From the NCBI RefSeq assembly GCF_023573145.1, contig NZ_CP097635.1:2356001-2420000 (forward strand): 64,000 nt of DNA, given 5' to 3'. Position 1 is the stretch's first letter; the number at the start of each line of letters is the position of its first letter. This DNA comes from Aquincola tertiaricarbonis. GTDB lineage: Bacteria > Pseudomonadota > Gammaproteobacteria > Burkholderiales > Burkholderiaceae_C. This document shows positions 24,650 through 33,151 of this stretch, piece by piece. The notes under the pieces are model-generated. The model made no database searches and had not been told where the DNA came from. It worked only from the letters and a program-made list of their open reading frames with translations. The position numbers and the translations under genes were made by a program.

Positions 24650-25681
24650 TCAGCGTTGCGGCGGGCTGGCCACGCTGGCGCGTTCCACCAGGTTGGCGCC
24701 CACCATGATCTTGACCGCCGGGGCGCGTTCGGTGGCGCGCACCAGGTCGTCCAGCAGCTTGATGGCCTGATAGCCGATCTGCCGCTTGGACACGTCGATG
24801 GTGGTCAGCGGCGGGTCCATCGCCGCGCTCATTGGCAGGTTGTCGAAACCGATGATGGACAGGTCCTGCGGGATGCGGATGTTGAATTCACGCAGCGCCT
24901 TGATGCAGCCGTAGGTGATGATGTCGTTGGTGCAGAACAGGCACTCGGGCACCGCCAGCCCGGCCTGCAGCTTGGCCAGCATGTCCTGGTAGGCGCCGTC
25001 GTAGGTGGAGTCCACCGTGATGATGTCGCGTGCGCGCACCGGCAGGCCCAGCACCTTCATGCCGTCCATGAAGGCTTCGCGCCGCAGCCGGAAGTTGGTG
25101 GTGGCCACGTTGCTGGCCACGAAGCCGATGTGCCGGAAGCCCCGCTGCGCAAAGTGCGACAGGATCTTGAACACCGCGTCGCGGTTGTTCATGTTCACGA
25201 AGTTCTGTTCCAGCAGGTCGTAGTGGGTGTCGATGAACACCAGCGGCAGCGGCACGCCTTCGAACAGCCGCACGTCGTCTTCCGACAGCTCGGTGCCCAG
25301 CACCACCACGCCGCTGAGCGATGTGCCCGACAGCGAGGCGACGATGTCTTCCACCGGCGTGCCTTCGTAGCTGACGATCTCCAGCTTGTAGCCGTTGGCG
25401 CCGGCTTCGTGCGACATGCCGTCGATGTAGTCGGCGATGAAAGTGTTGTGGTCGCGGTTCACGGTGTGGCCGTGCTTGGCGATCTTCAGGAAGCGCAGCG
25501 TGCCGGTGTGCGCGGGCGTGCCGGCCTTGGGGCTGCGCGGCGCGTAGTTCAGGCTGGCGGCCGCCTGCAGCACCCGCGCCCGTGTTTCTTCCGAGATGCC
25601 GCCCTTGCCGTTGAGCACCAGCGAGACGGTGGCGGCCGAGACCTGCGCCAGCTGGGCGATGTCTTTGACGGTGGATGACAT
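24650..25681 (-). CDS. LacI family transcriptional regulator
   Basis: A 343-residue repressor. Helix-turn-helix VKDIAQLAQVSAATVSLVLN plus the hinge helix RVLQAAASLNYAPRSP occupy residues 1-57. A periplasmic-binding-protein-like effector domain follows (SLSGVVVLGTELSEDDV, VFIDTHYDLLEQNFVNMNN, ECLFCTNDIITYGCIKAL, LTTIDVSKRQIGYQAI). It is divergent from the ABC transporter/DhaKL operon. The intergenic region carries a cluster of CGTTCA-type sites. It is probably the local repressor, released by a sugar or sugar phosphate from this pathway. Confidence 0.93.
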   Translation of the reverse strand: MSSTVKDIAQLAQVSAATVSLVLNGKGGISEETRARVLQAAASLNYAPRSPKAGTPAHTGTLRFLKIAKHGHTVNRDHNTFIADYIDGMSHEAGANGYKLEIVSYEGTPVEDIVASLSGTSLSGVVVLGTELSEDDVRLFEGVPLPLVFIDTHYDLLEQNFVNMNNRDAVFKILSHFAQRGFRHIGFVASNVATTNFRLRREAFMDGMKVLGLPVRARDIITVDSTYDGAYQDMLAKLQAGLAVPECLFCTNDIITYGCIKALREFNIRIPQDLSIIGFDNLPMSAAMDPPLTTIDVSKRQIGYQAIKLLDDLVRATERAPAVKIMVGANLVERASVASPPQR

Positions 25682-25702
25682 GGGCTTCTGGCTTTAATCA
25701 AA

Positions 25703-25860
25703 CGTTCACTAAATTCTAGTTGAACGACTTCCGCCTAAGAGGGCGGATATTGACGTCTCGGGGTCGGTGCTGACAGGGTTTGTCCGGATCATGCGTTCAG
25801 TGAAACGACCTACGATGTTCATTAAACGAAGTGGCTGTTGTTCAGTGCGTTCACTAAACG
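25703..25860. promoter_or_regulatory. Cluster of CGTTCA(C/G)T(A/G)AA sites: LacI-type operators
   Basis: Copies: CGTTCACTAAATT at 25703-25715, CGTTCAGTGAAACG at 25794-25807 (with the perfect core TTCAGTGAA), TGTTCATTAAACG at 25816-25828 and CGTTCACTAAACG at 25848-25860. The first is also part of CGTTCA-N12-TGAACG (25703-25726). The last three are 22 and 32 bases apart, close to two and three helical turns. The first lies near the lacI-type start, the others near the first permease gene, fitting looping or autoregulation. Confidence 0.72.
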
Positions 25861-25878
25861 CCAACGCCGCTTGAACCG

Positions 25879-26913
25879 ATGAAACCCAAGCAAGATCCCC
25901 AACTGCTGTTCCTCGTGGGCATCAACCTGCTGGTGCTGCTGGCGGGCTCGGTGTTGTCGCGCGGCGCCTTCATCGACCCCTACAACCTGCAGTCCATGGC
26001 CAGCCAGCTGCCCGAGCTGGGTCTGCTGGCCGCCGGCGTGATGCTGGCCATGTGCGCCGGCAATGGCGGCATCGACCTGTCCGGCATTGCGCTGGCCAAT
26101 CTGTCGGGTGTGCTGTCGGCGCTGCTGGTGGGCCGCTGGTTGTCGGCCGATGAAGCGCCGCTGCTGTTCACGCTGGCCTTCGCCAGCGTGGCGCTGGCGG
26201 TGGGCCTTCTCGGTGGGCTCATCAACGGTCTGCTGATCGCGCGGCTGGGCCTCACGCCGATCTTGTGCACGCTGGGCACGCAGCTGCTGTTCACCGGGCT
26301 GGCGGTGGTGCTGTCGGGCGGGCCGTCGGTGCGTGTGGGCAGTGCCGAGCCGCTGATGGAACTGGGCAACGGTCTCTTCCTCGGCCTGCCCTGGTCCTTC
26401 CTGCTGTTCTGCGCCGTGCTGCTGGCGCTTGGGGCGGTGCTGCGCTTCAGTCCCTTCGGCGTGCGCCTCTTCCTGATGGGCACCAACCCGCAGGCTGCGC
26501 GTTATGCCGGCTTTCCGCAGGCGCGGCTGCTCATCACCACCTACGGCGTCTCGGGCCTGCTGGCCGGGCTGGCGGGTGTGCTCATCGCTTCACGCAACGT
26601 CAACGTGAAGTGGGACTACGGCCAGTCGTACCTGCTGATCGCCATCCTCATCACGGTGATGGCGGGCGTGAAGCCCGAAGGCGGCCATGGCCGCGTGGTC
26701 AACCTGTTCCTGTCGACCACGGCGCTGCAGCTGCTGTCCAGCATGCTCAATTTCGCCGAGCTGTCCAACTTCTTCCGCGACTTTGCCTGGGGCCTGCTGC
26801 TGCTGCTGTTCCTGGCCGTCGGCCGCGTGAACCTGCGCAGCCTGATGCCGCGCGATACCGCCCCGATCACCGTTTCGATGCAGCCCCCTCCTGCGCCGAA
26901 GCGTCCGTCCTGA
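25879..26913 (+). CDS. Sugar ABC transporter permease 1 (RbsC/LsrC-like)
   Basis: A 344-residue integral membrane protein with about nine hydrophobic helices. It carries the signature of the ribose/AI-2-type permeases: GNGGIDLSGIALANLSGV (about 62-79), GLINGLLIARLGLTPILCTLG, and a cytoplasmic coupling region near TNPQAARYAGFPQARLL. First gene of the LacI-controlled operon. A second, different permease is encoded downstream, so the channel is probably a heterodimer, as in LsrCD. Confidence 0.9.
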   Translation: MKPKQDPQLLFLVGINLLVLLAGSVLSRGAFIDPYNLQSMASQLPELGLLAAGVMLAMCAGNGGIDLSGIALANLSGVLSALLVGRWLSADEAPLLFTLAFASVALAVGLLGGLINGLLIARLGLTPILCTLGTQLLFTGLAVVLSGGPSVRVGSAEPLMELGNGLFLGLPWSFLLFCAVLLALGAVLRFSPFGVRLFLMGTNPQAARYAGFPQARLLITTYGVSGLLAGLAGVLIASRNVNVKWDYGQSYLLIAILITVMAGVKPEGGHGRVVNLFLSTTALQLLSSMLNFAELSNFFRDFAWGLLLLLFLAVGRVNLRSLMPRDTAPITVSMQPPPAPKRPS

Positions 26914-26937
26914 GGGTCAAGAACCGGAGACAACCCC

Positions 26938-27936
26938 ATGCAATTCGTTCCCCACAAGGCCTGCCTGGTCGGCGCGGTGCTGGCCGCCACCGTCGGCACC
27001 CTGGCTGCGCAGGACAAGCCCACCATCGCCACCGTGGTCAAGATCAGCGGCATTCCCTGGTTCAACCGCATGGAAACCGGCGTCAAGGAATTTGCCGCCA
27101 GCACGCCCACCGTCAACGCCAGCCAGAGCGGCCCGGCCACGGCCGACGCGGCCCAGCAGCTCAAGATCATCGACGACCTGGTGGCGCGCAAGGTGAATGC
27201 GCTGGCCGTGGTGCCGATGGACCCGGCCGTGATCGAAGGCGCGCTCAAGCGCGCGATGGACCGCGGCATCGTGGTGGTGACGCACGAGGCCGACAACCAG
27301 AAGAACACCCAGGCCAACATTGAAGCCTTCGACAACGCCGCCTATGGCACCGCGCTGAACGAGCGCCTGGCCAGCTGCATGGGCAAGCAGGGCAAGTGGA
27401 CCTCGTTCGTCGGATCGCTGGGCAGCCGCACCCACCTGCAGTGGGTGGACGCCGGCGCCAAGAACGCCGCCAAGTACCCCGGCATGCAACTGGTGGACGC
27501 CAAGAACGAGTCCTTCGACGACGCCAACAAGACCTACGAGAAGGCCAAGGAGATCCTGCGCAAGCACCCCGACATCAAGGGCTTCCAGAGCTCGGCCGGC
27601 AACGATGTGATCGGCATCGGCCGCGCCATCGAAGAAGCGGGCCTGGCCGGCAAGGTGTGCCTGGTGGGCACCGGCCTGCCCAACCCATCGGCCAAGCTGC
27701 TGGAGTCGGGCGCCATCACCGCCATCGGCTTCTGGGACCCGAAGGACGCCGGCCTGGCCATGAACAAGGTGGCCAAGCTGCTGCTCGAGAAGAAGCCGCT
27801 GACCAACGGCATCGACCTGGGCGTCAAGGGTTATGACAAGGTCACCGTCACCAAGGGTCCGGGCCAGGGCCTGCTGCTGGTGGGCAATGCGATGGTGATC
27901 GCCGACAAGGCCACCTACAAGAACTACATGTTCTGA
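26938..27936 (+). CDS. Sugar ABC transporter periplasmic binding protein (LsrB/RhaS-like)
   Basis: A 332-residue protein of the type I periplasmic binding fold, signal peptide ending GTLAA. Features: KPTIATVVKISGIPWFNRME, VNALAVVPMDPAVIEGALKR, GIVVVTHEADNQ (Asp that usually binds sugar hydroxyls), SSAGNDVIGIGRAIEE and AITAIGFWDPKDAGLAMN. The last block resembles LsrB- and rhamnose-type receptors, but the ligand cannot be deduced. It lies 24 nt after permease 1; the ATPase start overlaps its stop by one base. Confidence 0.9.
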   Translation: MQFVPHKACLVGAVLAATVGTLAAQDKPTIATVVKISGIPWFNRMETGVKEFAASTPTVNASQSGPATADAAQQLKIIDDLVARKVNALAVVPMDPAVIEGALKRAMDRGIVVVTHEADNQKNTQANIEAFDNAAYGTALNERLASCMGKQGKWTSFVGSLGSRTHLQWVDAGAKNAAKYPGMQLVDAKNESFDDANKTYEKAKEILRKHPDIKGFQSSAGNDVIGIGRAIEEAGLAGKVCLVGTGLPNPSAKLLESGAITAIGFWDPKDAGLAMNKVAKLLLEKKPLTNGIDLGVKGYDKVTVTKGPGQGLLLVGNAMVIADKATYKNYMF

Positions 27937-29489
27937 TGACCATGGCTGCGTTCCTGGAGGTGCACGGCATCCACAAGCGCTTCGGCGGTGTGCATGCGCT
28001 GCGCGGCATTCACGTCACGATCGAGCGGGGTGGCATCTACCACCTGCTGGGCGAAAACGGCTGCGGCAAGAGCACGCTCATCAAGATCATCTCCGGGGCG
28101 CAGCCGCCCGACGAGGGCTCGATCCGGCTGGAAGGCCGCGACCACGCGTCGCTGACGCCGATCGAGGCGTTGGCCGCCGGCATCGAGACGGTCTACCAAG
28201 ACCTCTCGCTGATTCCCAACCTGTCGGTGGCCGAGAACGTGGCGCTGTCGGAGCAACTGGTGCGCGCCCAGGGCCGCCTGGCGCGCCGGCTCGACGACCG
28301 GCTGCTGCGTGACACTGCCCGCCGTGCGCTGGCCACCACCGGCCTGCCCACCGACGACGGCTTCCTGGCCACCGTGGTCAGCGAGCTGCCGCTGGCGGTG
28401 CGCCAGCTGGTGGCCATCGCCCGCGCCATCGCCACGCGGGCCAAGCTGGTGATCATGGACGAGCCCACCACCTCGCTCACCCGGCGCGAGGTGGACAACC
28501 TGATCCGCGTGGTGGGTGAGCTGCAGCGCGACCAGGTGGCGGTGCTGTTCGTCACCCACAAGCTGGACGAGTGCTACCGCATCGGCGGCCAGGCCATCGT
28601 GTTCCGTGACGGCCAGTGCGTGGCCCAGGGCCCGATCAACAGCTACACCAAGGCCGAGCTGGGCCAGCTGATGACCGGCCGCTTGATCGACGGCACACGT
28701 TACCGGCAGGCCGGCGCGGCGGCGGCGGGTGCGGCGCCGCTGCTGCAGCTGCAAGGCCTGGGCTGCGGCCGGCACTTTCAAGACGTGAGCCTGAGCGTGG
28801 CGCGCGGCGAGATCATCGGCATCACGGGCCTGGCCGACTCCGGCCGCAACGAACTGGCGCTGGCGCTGGCCGGCGTGATGGCGGCCACGCAGGGCCAGAT
28901 GCTGATGGAAGGCCGGCCGGTGCAGGTGCGCCAGCCGTCGGACGCCATCGCGCACGGCATCGGCTACGTGCCGGAAGACCGGCTGGCCGAGGGCTTGTTT
29001 CTGGACAAGCCCATCCTGGCCAACATGGCGGCGCTGGTGCTGGACAAGCTGCGTGGCCGCCTGGGCCTGCTGGACGCGGGCAAGTCGCGCGCGCTGGCGC
29101 AAGACCTGGTGCAGGAGCTGCGCATCGCCACGCCCAATGTCGACCTGCCGGTGCAGTCGCTGTCGGGCGGTAACCAGCAGCGGGTGCTCATCGGCCGCTG
29201 GCTCACCATCGCGCCGCGGCTGCTGCTGCTGCACGGCCCCACGGTGGGCGTGGACGTCGGCTCGAAGGACACCATCTACAAGGTCATCCAGTCGCTGTCG
29301 GCCAAGGGCATGGGCCTGCTGGTCATCAGCGACGACCTGCCCGAGCTGCTGCAGAACTGCGACCGCATCCTGGTGATGCGCAACGGCCGCATCGCCGCCG
29401 AATACGCGGCCGATGCGGTGCAGGAAGAACAACTGGTGGACGCGATGCTGGCATCGGACACCGACGCGCCGGTGGAGGCCCTGCCATGA
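27936..29489 (+). CDS. Sugar ABC transporter ATP-binding protein (RbsA/LsrA-like, two ATPase domains)
   Basis: A 517-residue duplicated ATPase. Domain 1 (about 6-245): Walker A GENGCGKST, Walker B VIMDEPT, H-loop VTHK. Its signature loop reads ELPLAVRQL instead of the usual LSxGxxQ. Domain 2 (~265-500): Walker-A-like GLADSGRNEL lacks the Lys, as is common in this family. The signature LSGGNQQRVLIG is intact, but Walker B reads LLLLHGPTVGVD, where His replaces the Asp and Gly the catalytic Glu. Probably a single working site is formed. Start ATG 27936 overlaps the preceding TGA (TGATG). Confidence 0.9.
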   Translation: MTMAAFLEVHGIHKRFGGVHALRGIHVTIERGGIYHLLGENGCGKSTLIKIISGAQPPDEGSIRLEGRDHASLTPIEALAAGIETVYQDLSLIPNLSVAENVALSEQLVRAQGRLARRLDDRLLRDTARRALATTGLPTDDGFLATVVSELPLAVRQLVAIARAIATRAKLVIMDEPTTSLTRREVDNLIRVVGELQRDQVAVLFVTHKLDECYRIGGQAIVFRDGQCVAQGPINSYTKAELGQLMTGRLIDGTRYRQAGAAAAGAAPLLQLQGLGCGRHFQDVSLSVARGEIIGITGLADSGRNELALALAGVMAATQGQMLMEGRPVQVRQPSDAIAHGIGYVPEDRLAEGLFLDKPILANMAALVLDKLRGRLGLLDAGKSRALAQDLVQELRIATPNVDLPVQSLSGGNQQRVLIGRWLTIAPRLLLLHGPTVGVDVGSKDTIYKVIQSLSAKGMGLLVISDDLPELLQNCDRILVMRNGRIAAEYAADAVQEEQLVDAMLASDTDAPVEALP

Positions 29490-30529
29490 ATACCTCGCTC
29501 ACCGCGGCTAATGGCGCCGCGCTGGCTGCGCGCGACCGGCCCGGCCGGATGCAGGGCCTGCAGCGTCTGCTGGCGCGCCGGCCCGAGCTCTTCACGCTGT
29601 TCCTGCTGGTGGCGCTGTGCAGCTTCGTGGCCATCGCCAACCCCGCGTTCCTGTCGGCGCAGACGCTGATCGACATCGCCCGCGCCAGCGTGGTGATCGG
29701 CCTCTTCGCGCTGGGCGTGTTCGTCATCCTGGCCGCGGGCGGCATCGATGTGTCCTTCACCGCCATCGCCGCGCTGTCGATGTACAGCGTCACGCAACTG
29801 GTGGTCACGCATGTGCCGCAGGCGCCGCTGCCGCTGGTGTTCCTGGCCGCGGCGCTGGGCGGCGGGCTGCTGGGCTTTGTCAACGGGCTGCTGGTGCATG
29901 GGCTCAAGGCGCCTTCGCTGATCGTCACCATCGGCACGCAGTACCTGTTCCGCGGCGTGCTGCTCACCTTCATCGGCACGGTGTGGATCACGCAGCTGCC
30001 CGACCAGATGGACAGCTTCGGCAAGATTCCGCTGATCGCCTTCGAGTCGCAACGCGGCGCGCAGGTCATCCTGCCGGCCTACTTCCTGGTGCTGCCGGCC
30101 GCCGCGCTGCTCACCTGGTGGCTGCTGCGCCGCACGCTGATGGGCCGCGCCATCTTCGCGGCCGGCGGCAGCCTGGCCGTGGCCGAACGGCTGGGCTACA
30201 ACGTGCGGGCCATCCACTTCTTCATCTTTGCGTACACCGGCGCGCTGGCCGGCGTGGCCGGGATGATCCACGTGTGTGCCAACCGCCTGGCCAACCCGTT
30301 CGACCTGGTGGGCATGGAGATCGACGTCATCGCCGCCGTGGTGCTGGGCGGGGCGCGCATCACCGGCGGCACCGGCAGCGTGCTGGGCACGCTGCTGGGC
30401 GTGCTGCTGGTGGTGGTCATCAACAACGTGCTGATCATGGCCGGCGTGCCCAGCACCTGGCAGCGCGTCGTCGTCGGCGCATTCATCCTGGTCGCGGGGG
30501 CCTTCTTCGTGGTGCGCAAGCGCCGCTGA
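29486..30529 (+). CDS. Sugar ABC transporter permease 2 (RbsC/LsrD-like)
   Basis: A 347-residue membrane protein paralogous to permease 1, with FVILAAGGIDVSFTAIAALS, GFVNGLLVHGLKAPSLIVTI and GAARITGGTGSVLGTLLGV. It has an N-terminal hydrophilic extension (TAANGAALAARDRPGRM) lacking in permease 1. The start overlaps the ATPase stop by 4 nt. It ends 44 nt before the DhaK-like gene. Confidence 0.9.
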   Translation: MNTSLTAANGAALAARDRPGRMQGLQRLLARRPELFTLFLLVALCSFVAIANPAFLSAQTLIDIARASVVIGLFALGVFVILAAGGIDVSFTAIAALSMYSVTQLVVTHVPQAPLPLVFLAAALGGGLLGFVNGLLVHGLKAPSLIVTIGTQYLFRGVLLTFIGTVWITQLPDQMDSFGKIPLIAFESQRGAQVILPAYFLVLPAAALLTWWLLRRTLMGRAIFAAGGSLAVAERLGYNVRAIHFFIFAYTGALAGVAGMIHVCANRLANPFDLVGMEIDVIAAVVLGGARITGGTGSVLGTLLGVLLVVVINNVLIMAGVPSTWQRVVVGAFILVAGAFFVVRKRR

Positions 30530-30573
30530 AAACCTGCCGCCACCCACCTCCCAAGAAGGAACGAGGAGCACAC

Positions 30574-31587
30574 ATGAAGAAGTTCTTGAACGAGCCTGAG
30601 GCCTTTGTCGACGAGATGCTGGAAGGCATTTATGCCGCCCATCCGCAGCAGCTCACCTACGTGGCCGACGACAAGCGCTGCCTGGTCTCGGTGGCGCGCC
30701 AACCCGGCAAGGTGGGCCTGGCCACCGGCGGCGGCTCGGGCCACCTGCCGCTGTTCCTGGGCTACGTGGGCCGCGGCATGCTGGACGGCTGCGCCGTGGG
30801 TGGCGTGTTCCAGTCGCCCAGCGCGCAGCAGATGTTCGAGGTCACCAAGGCCATCGACCAAGGCGCGGGCGTGCTCTACATCTACGGCAACTACACCGGC
30901 GACATCCTGAACTTCGACATGGCCACCGAGCTGGCCGAGATGGAGAACATCCGCGTGCTGTCGGTGGTGGGCAACGACGACGTGGCCTCGTCGGTGCAGG
31001 GTGAAGAGCACAAGCGCCGCGGCGTGGCCGGCATCTTCTTCGTCTACAAGGCCGCGGGTGCCGCGGCCGAAGAAGGCATGTCGCTGGACGAGGTCACGCG
31101 CGTGGCCGACAAGGCCCGCCTGGCCACCCGCACCATGGGCGTGGCGTTGAGCAGCTGCATCGTGCCCGAGGTGGGCCACGCCACCTTCTCGATCGGCGAG
31201 CGCGAGATGGAGATCGGCATGGGCATCCATGGCGAGCCCGGCATCCGCCGTGGCCCGCTGCTGCCGGCCGATGCGGTGGTAGACGAGATGCTCAAGCCCA
31301 TCCTGGCCGAGCTGCAGCTGGGGCAGGGCAGCGAGGTGGCGGTGCTGGTCAACGGCCTGGGCGGCACACCGCAGGAAGAGCTGTATGTGATGTACCGCCG
31401 CATCCACCAGGTGCTGGGCGGCCAGGGCGTGCAAGTGGCCCAGGTGCACGTGGGCGAGTTCGCCACCGCGATGGAGATGGCCGGCGCGTCGATCTCGCTC
31501 ATCAAGCTGGACGACGAGCTCAAGCGCCTGATCACCGCGCCGGCCGACACGCCGTTCTTCCGTCAACACCCGCAGGCGGGCCGGTGA
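30574..31587 (+). CDS. DhaK-like dihydroxyacetone/ketose kinase substrate-binding subunit
   Basis: A 337-residue protein of the DhaK family, which binds small ketoses covalently through a His. The family blocks GLATGGGSGHLPLFLGYVGR (about 51-70), YIYGNYTGDILNFDMA, SVVGNDDVASS and the His motif IGMGIHGEPGIRRG (about 220) are all present. ACGAGGAGCACAC precedes the ATG. It pairs with the DhaL-like protein that overlaps its stop. No DhaM (PTS phosphodonor) gene is present, so phosphate source (ATP or a distant PTS protein) is open. Substrate could be dihydroxyacetone or a C4/C5 ketose such as erythrulose (inference). Confidence 0.88.
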   Translation: MKKFLNEPEAFVDEMLEGIYAAHPQQLTYVADDKRCLVSVARQPGKVGLATGGGSGHLPLFLGYVGRGMLDGCAVGGVFQSPSAQQMFEVTKAIDQGAGVLYIYGNYTGDILNFDMATELAEMENIRVLSVVGNDDVASSVQGEEHKRRGVAGIFFVYKAAGAAAEEGMSLDEVTRVADKARLATRTMGVALSSCIVPEVGHATFSIGEREMEIGMGIHGEPGIRRGPLLPADAVVDEMLKPILAELQLGQGSEVAVLVNGLGGTPQEELYVMYRRIHQVLGGQGVQVAQVHVGEFATAMEMAGASISLIKLDDELKRLITAPADTPFFRQHPQAGR

Positions 31588-32252
31588 TGGATCGCATCGG
31601 CAAGCCCGAGCTGGCGGGCCTGTTCCAGCGACTGCGCGAGGTGTTCTCCCAGCAGCGCGAGGCGCTGATCGCGCTCGACGGCAAGGTGGGCGACAGCGAT
31701 CTGGGCATCACGATGAACAAGGGCTTCATCGCCGCGCACGAGGCGGTGCTGGCCCAGCTGGCCGCGGGCGGCACCGACGGCATCGGCAAGCCGCTGCAGA
31801 TGGCCGGCATGGCCATCGCCAAGGCGGCGCCTTCCACCATGGGAACGCTCACGGCCACCGGCTTCATGCGCGGCGGCAAGGCGCTGCTGGCGGCCGAAGC
31901 CATCGGCACCGCGGAGCTGGCCGCCTTCTGGCGTGCTTACCACGACGGCGTGGTGGAGCGTGGCAAGGCCAAGCCCGGCGACAAGACCCTGGTGGACGTG
32001 CTTGGGCCGCTGCTGCAGTCGCTGGAAGCATCGGCTGCGGCCGGCTTGCCGCTGCGCGAAGCCCTGGTGCAGGCCGAGGCTGTGGCCGCACAGGCATTGG
32101 AAGCCACCAAGACCATGACGGCGCAGCACGGCAAGGCGGCGGTGTTCCGCGAGAAGTCGGTGGGCCTGCAGGACGCAGGCGCCACCGTGGGTCATCTCAT
32201 CATCCAGGCCATGCGCGACCACGTCGTGCAGGCACACGAAGGGCAATCATGA
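31587..32252 (+). CDS. DhaL-like kinase nucleotide-binding subunit
   Basis: A 221-residue all-helical DhaL family protein. The magnesium-ADP site ALDGKVGDSDLGITMNKGF keeps all three Asp ligands, but the usual His after the last Asp (GDADHG in E. coli) is Leu. The second phosphate loop APSTMGTLTATGFMRGGKAL is present. ATG 31587 overlaps the DhaK stop (TGATG), and its own stop overlaps the next start by 4 nt. It transfers phosphate to the DhaK-bound ketose. Confidence 0.87.
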   Translation: MDRIGKPELAGLFQRLREVFSQQREALIALDGKVGDSDLGITMNKGFIAAHEAVLAQLAAGGTDGIGKPLQMAGMAIAKAAPSTMGTLTATGFMRGGKALLAAEAIGTAELAAFWRAYHDGVVERGKAKPGDKTLVDVLGPLLQSLEASAAAGLPLREALVQAEAVAAQALEATKTMTAQHGKAAVFREKSVGLQDAGATVGHLIIQAMRDHVVQAHEGQS

Positions 32253-33151
32253 ACATCGCCGTCATCGGCACCGGGGTGCTGGGCACCGGCGTGGGCCTGA
32301 CGCTGCGCCGCCACGGGCATGCGGTGCGCTGCTGGAACCGCACACCGGCCAACGCGCAGGGCCTGGTGGAAGGCGGCGCCACGCTACATGCCACGCCGGC
32401 CCAGGCCGCCGAAGGCGCCAGCCATGTGCTGCTGCTGGTGTGGAACGAAGAGGCGCTGCGCAGCGTGCTGGAAGGACCGGACGGCCTGCTGCAGGCGGCG
32501 CAGCCGGGCCAGGTGTTCATCGACATGAGCACCCAGCTGCCCGCCACCGCGCGTGACCTGGCGGCCCGCTTCCAGGCTGCGGGCGCGCTGTTCGTGGATG
32601 CACCGGTGCACGGCAGCCGGGCCGAGGCCCATGCCGGCGGCCTGTGGATCATGGCCGGCGCCAGTGCCGAGGCCTGGGCCGCGGCGCAGCCGGTGCTTCA
32701 GCAGCTGGGCGCCTCGGCCCGGCACATGGGTGAGGTGGGCGCCGGTTGCGCGGCCAAGCTGTGCGGCAACCACCTGGTCAGCACCATCGTCGCGGCGCTG
32801 GCCGAATCGCTGGCGCTGGCGCGCAAATCAGGCCTGGACGGCCACCAGCTGGTGGACGTGTGGAGCGAGAGCGACTTTCGGTCGCCCATCGTGGAAGGTG
32901 CCGGCCGCGCGATGTGGGACGGTCAGTTCGACGTCTCGTTCCACCTGCGCACCATGGTCAAGGACACGGAGCTGATCCGCAACCATGCCGAAACCCTGGG
33001 CGTGCCGGTGATGCTGTCCAACACCGTGCATGAGCTGAACAAGGTGGCGCAGAACCTGGGCTGGGGCGAGCTGAATGCCACCGCCATCTTCAAGCTGTGC
33101 GAGCTGATGGCCGGTATTCCGCCGGCCGTGGGCAGCCCGTCCCGGCCCTAG
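32249..33151 (+). CDS. 3-hydroxyisobutyrate dehydrogenase-family NAD(P) oxidoreductase
   Basis: A 300-residue beta-hydroxyacid dehydrogenase. Rossmann motif GTGVLGTGVGLTLRRHG at the start, the substrate-binding block VDAPVHGSRAEAHAGGLWIM (canonical DAPVSGG), and catalytic Lys in GAGCAAKLCGNHLVS. The C-terminal helical domain is complete. As last gene of the ABC/DhaKL operon it probably oxidises a polyol- or aldonate-type intermediate. Exact substrate unknown; relatives act on tartronate semialdehyde, glyoxylate or 3-hydroxyisobutyrate. Its stop overlaps the convergent araC-type gene by 4 nt. Confidence 0.88.
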   Translation: MNIAVIGTGVLGTGVGLTLRRHGHAVRCWNRTPANAQGLVEGGATLHATPAQAAEGASHVLLLVWNEEALRSVLEGPDGLLQAAQPGQVFIDMSTQLPATARDLAARFQAAGALFVDAPVHGSRAEAHAGGLWIMAGASAEAWAAAQPVLQQLGASARHMGEVGAGCAAKLCGNHLVSTIVAALAESLALARKSGLDGHQLVDVWSESDFRSPIVEGAGRAMWDGQFDVSFHLRTMVKDTELIRNHAETLGVPVMLSNTVHELNKVAQNLGWGELNATAIFKLCELMAGIPPAVGSPSRP

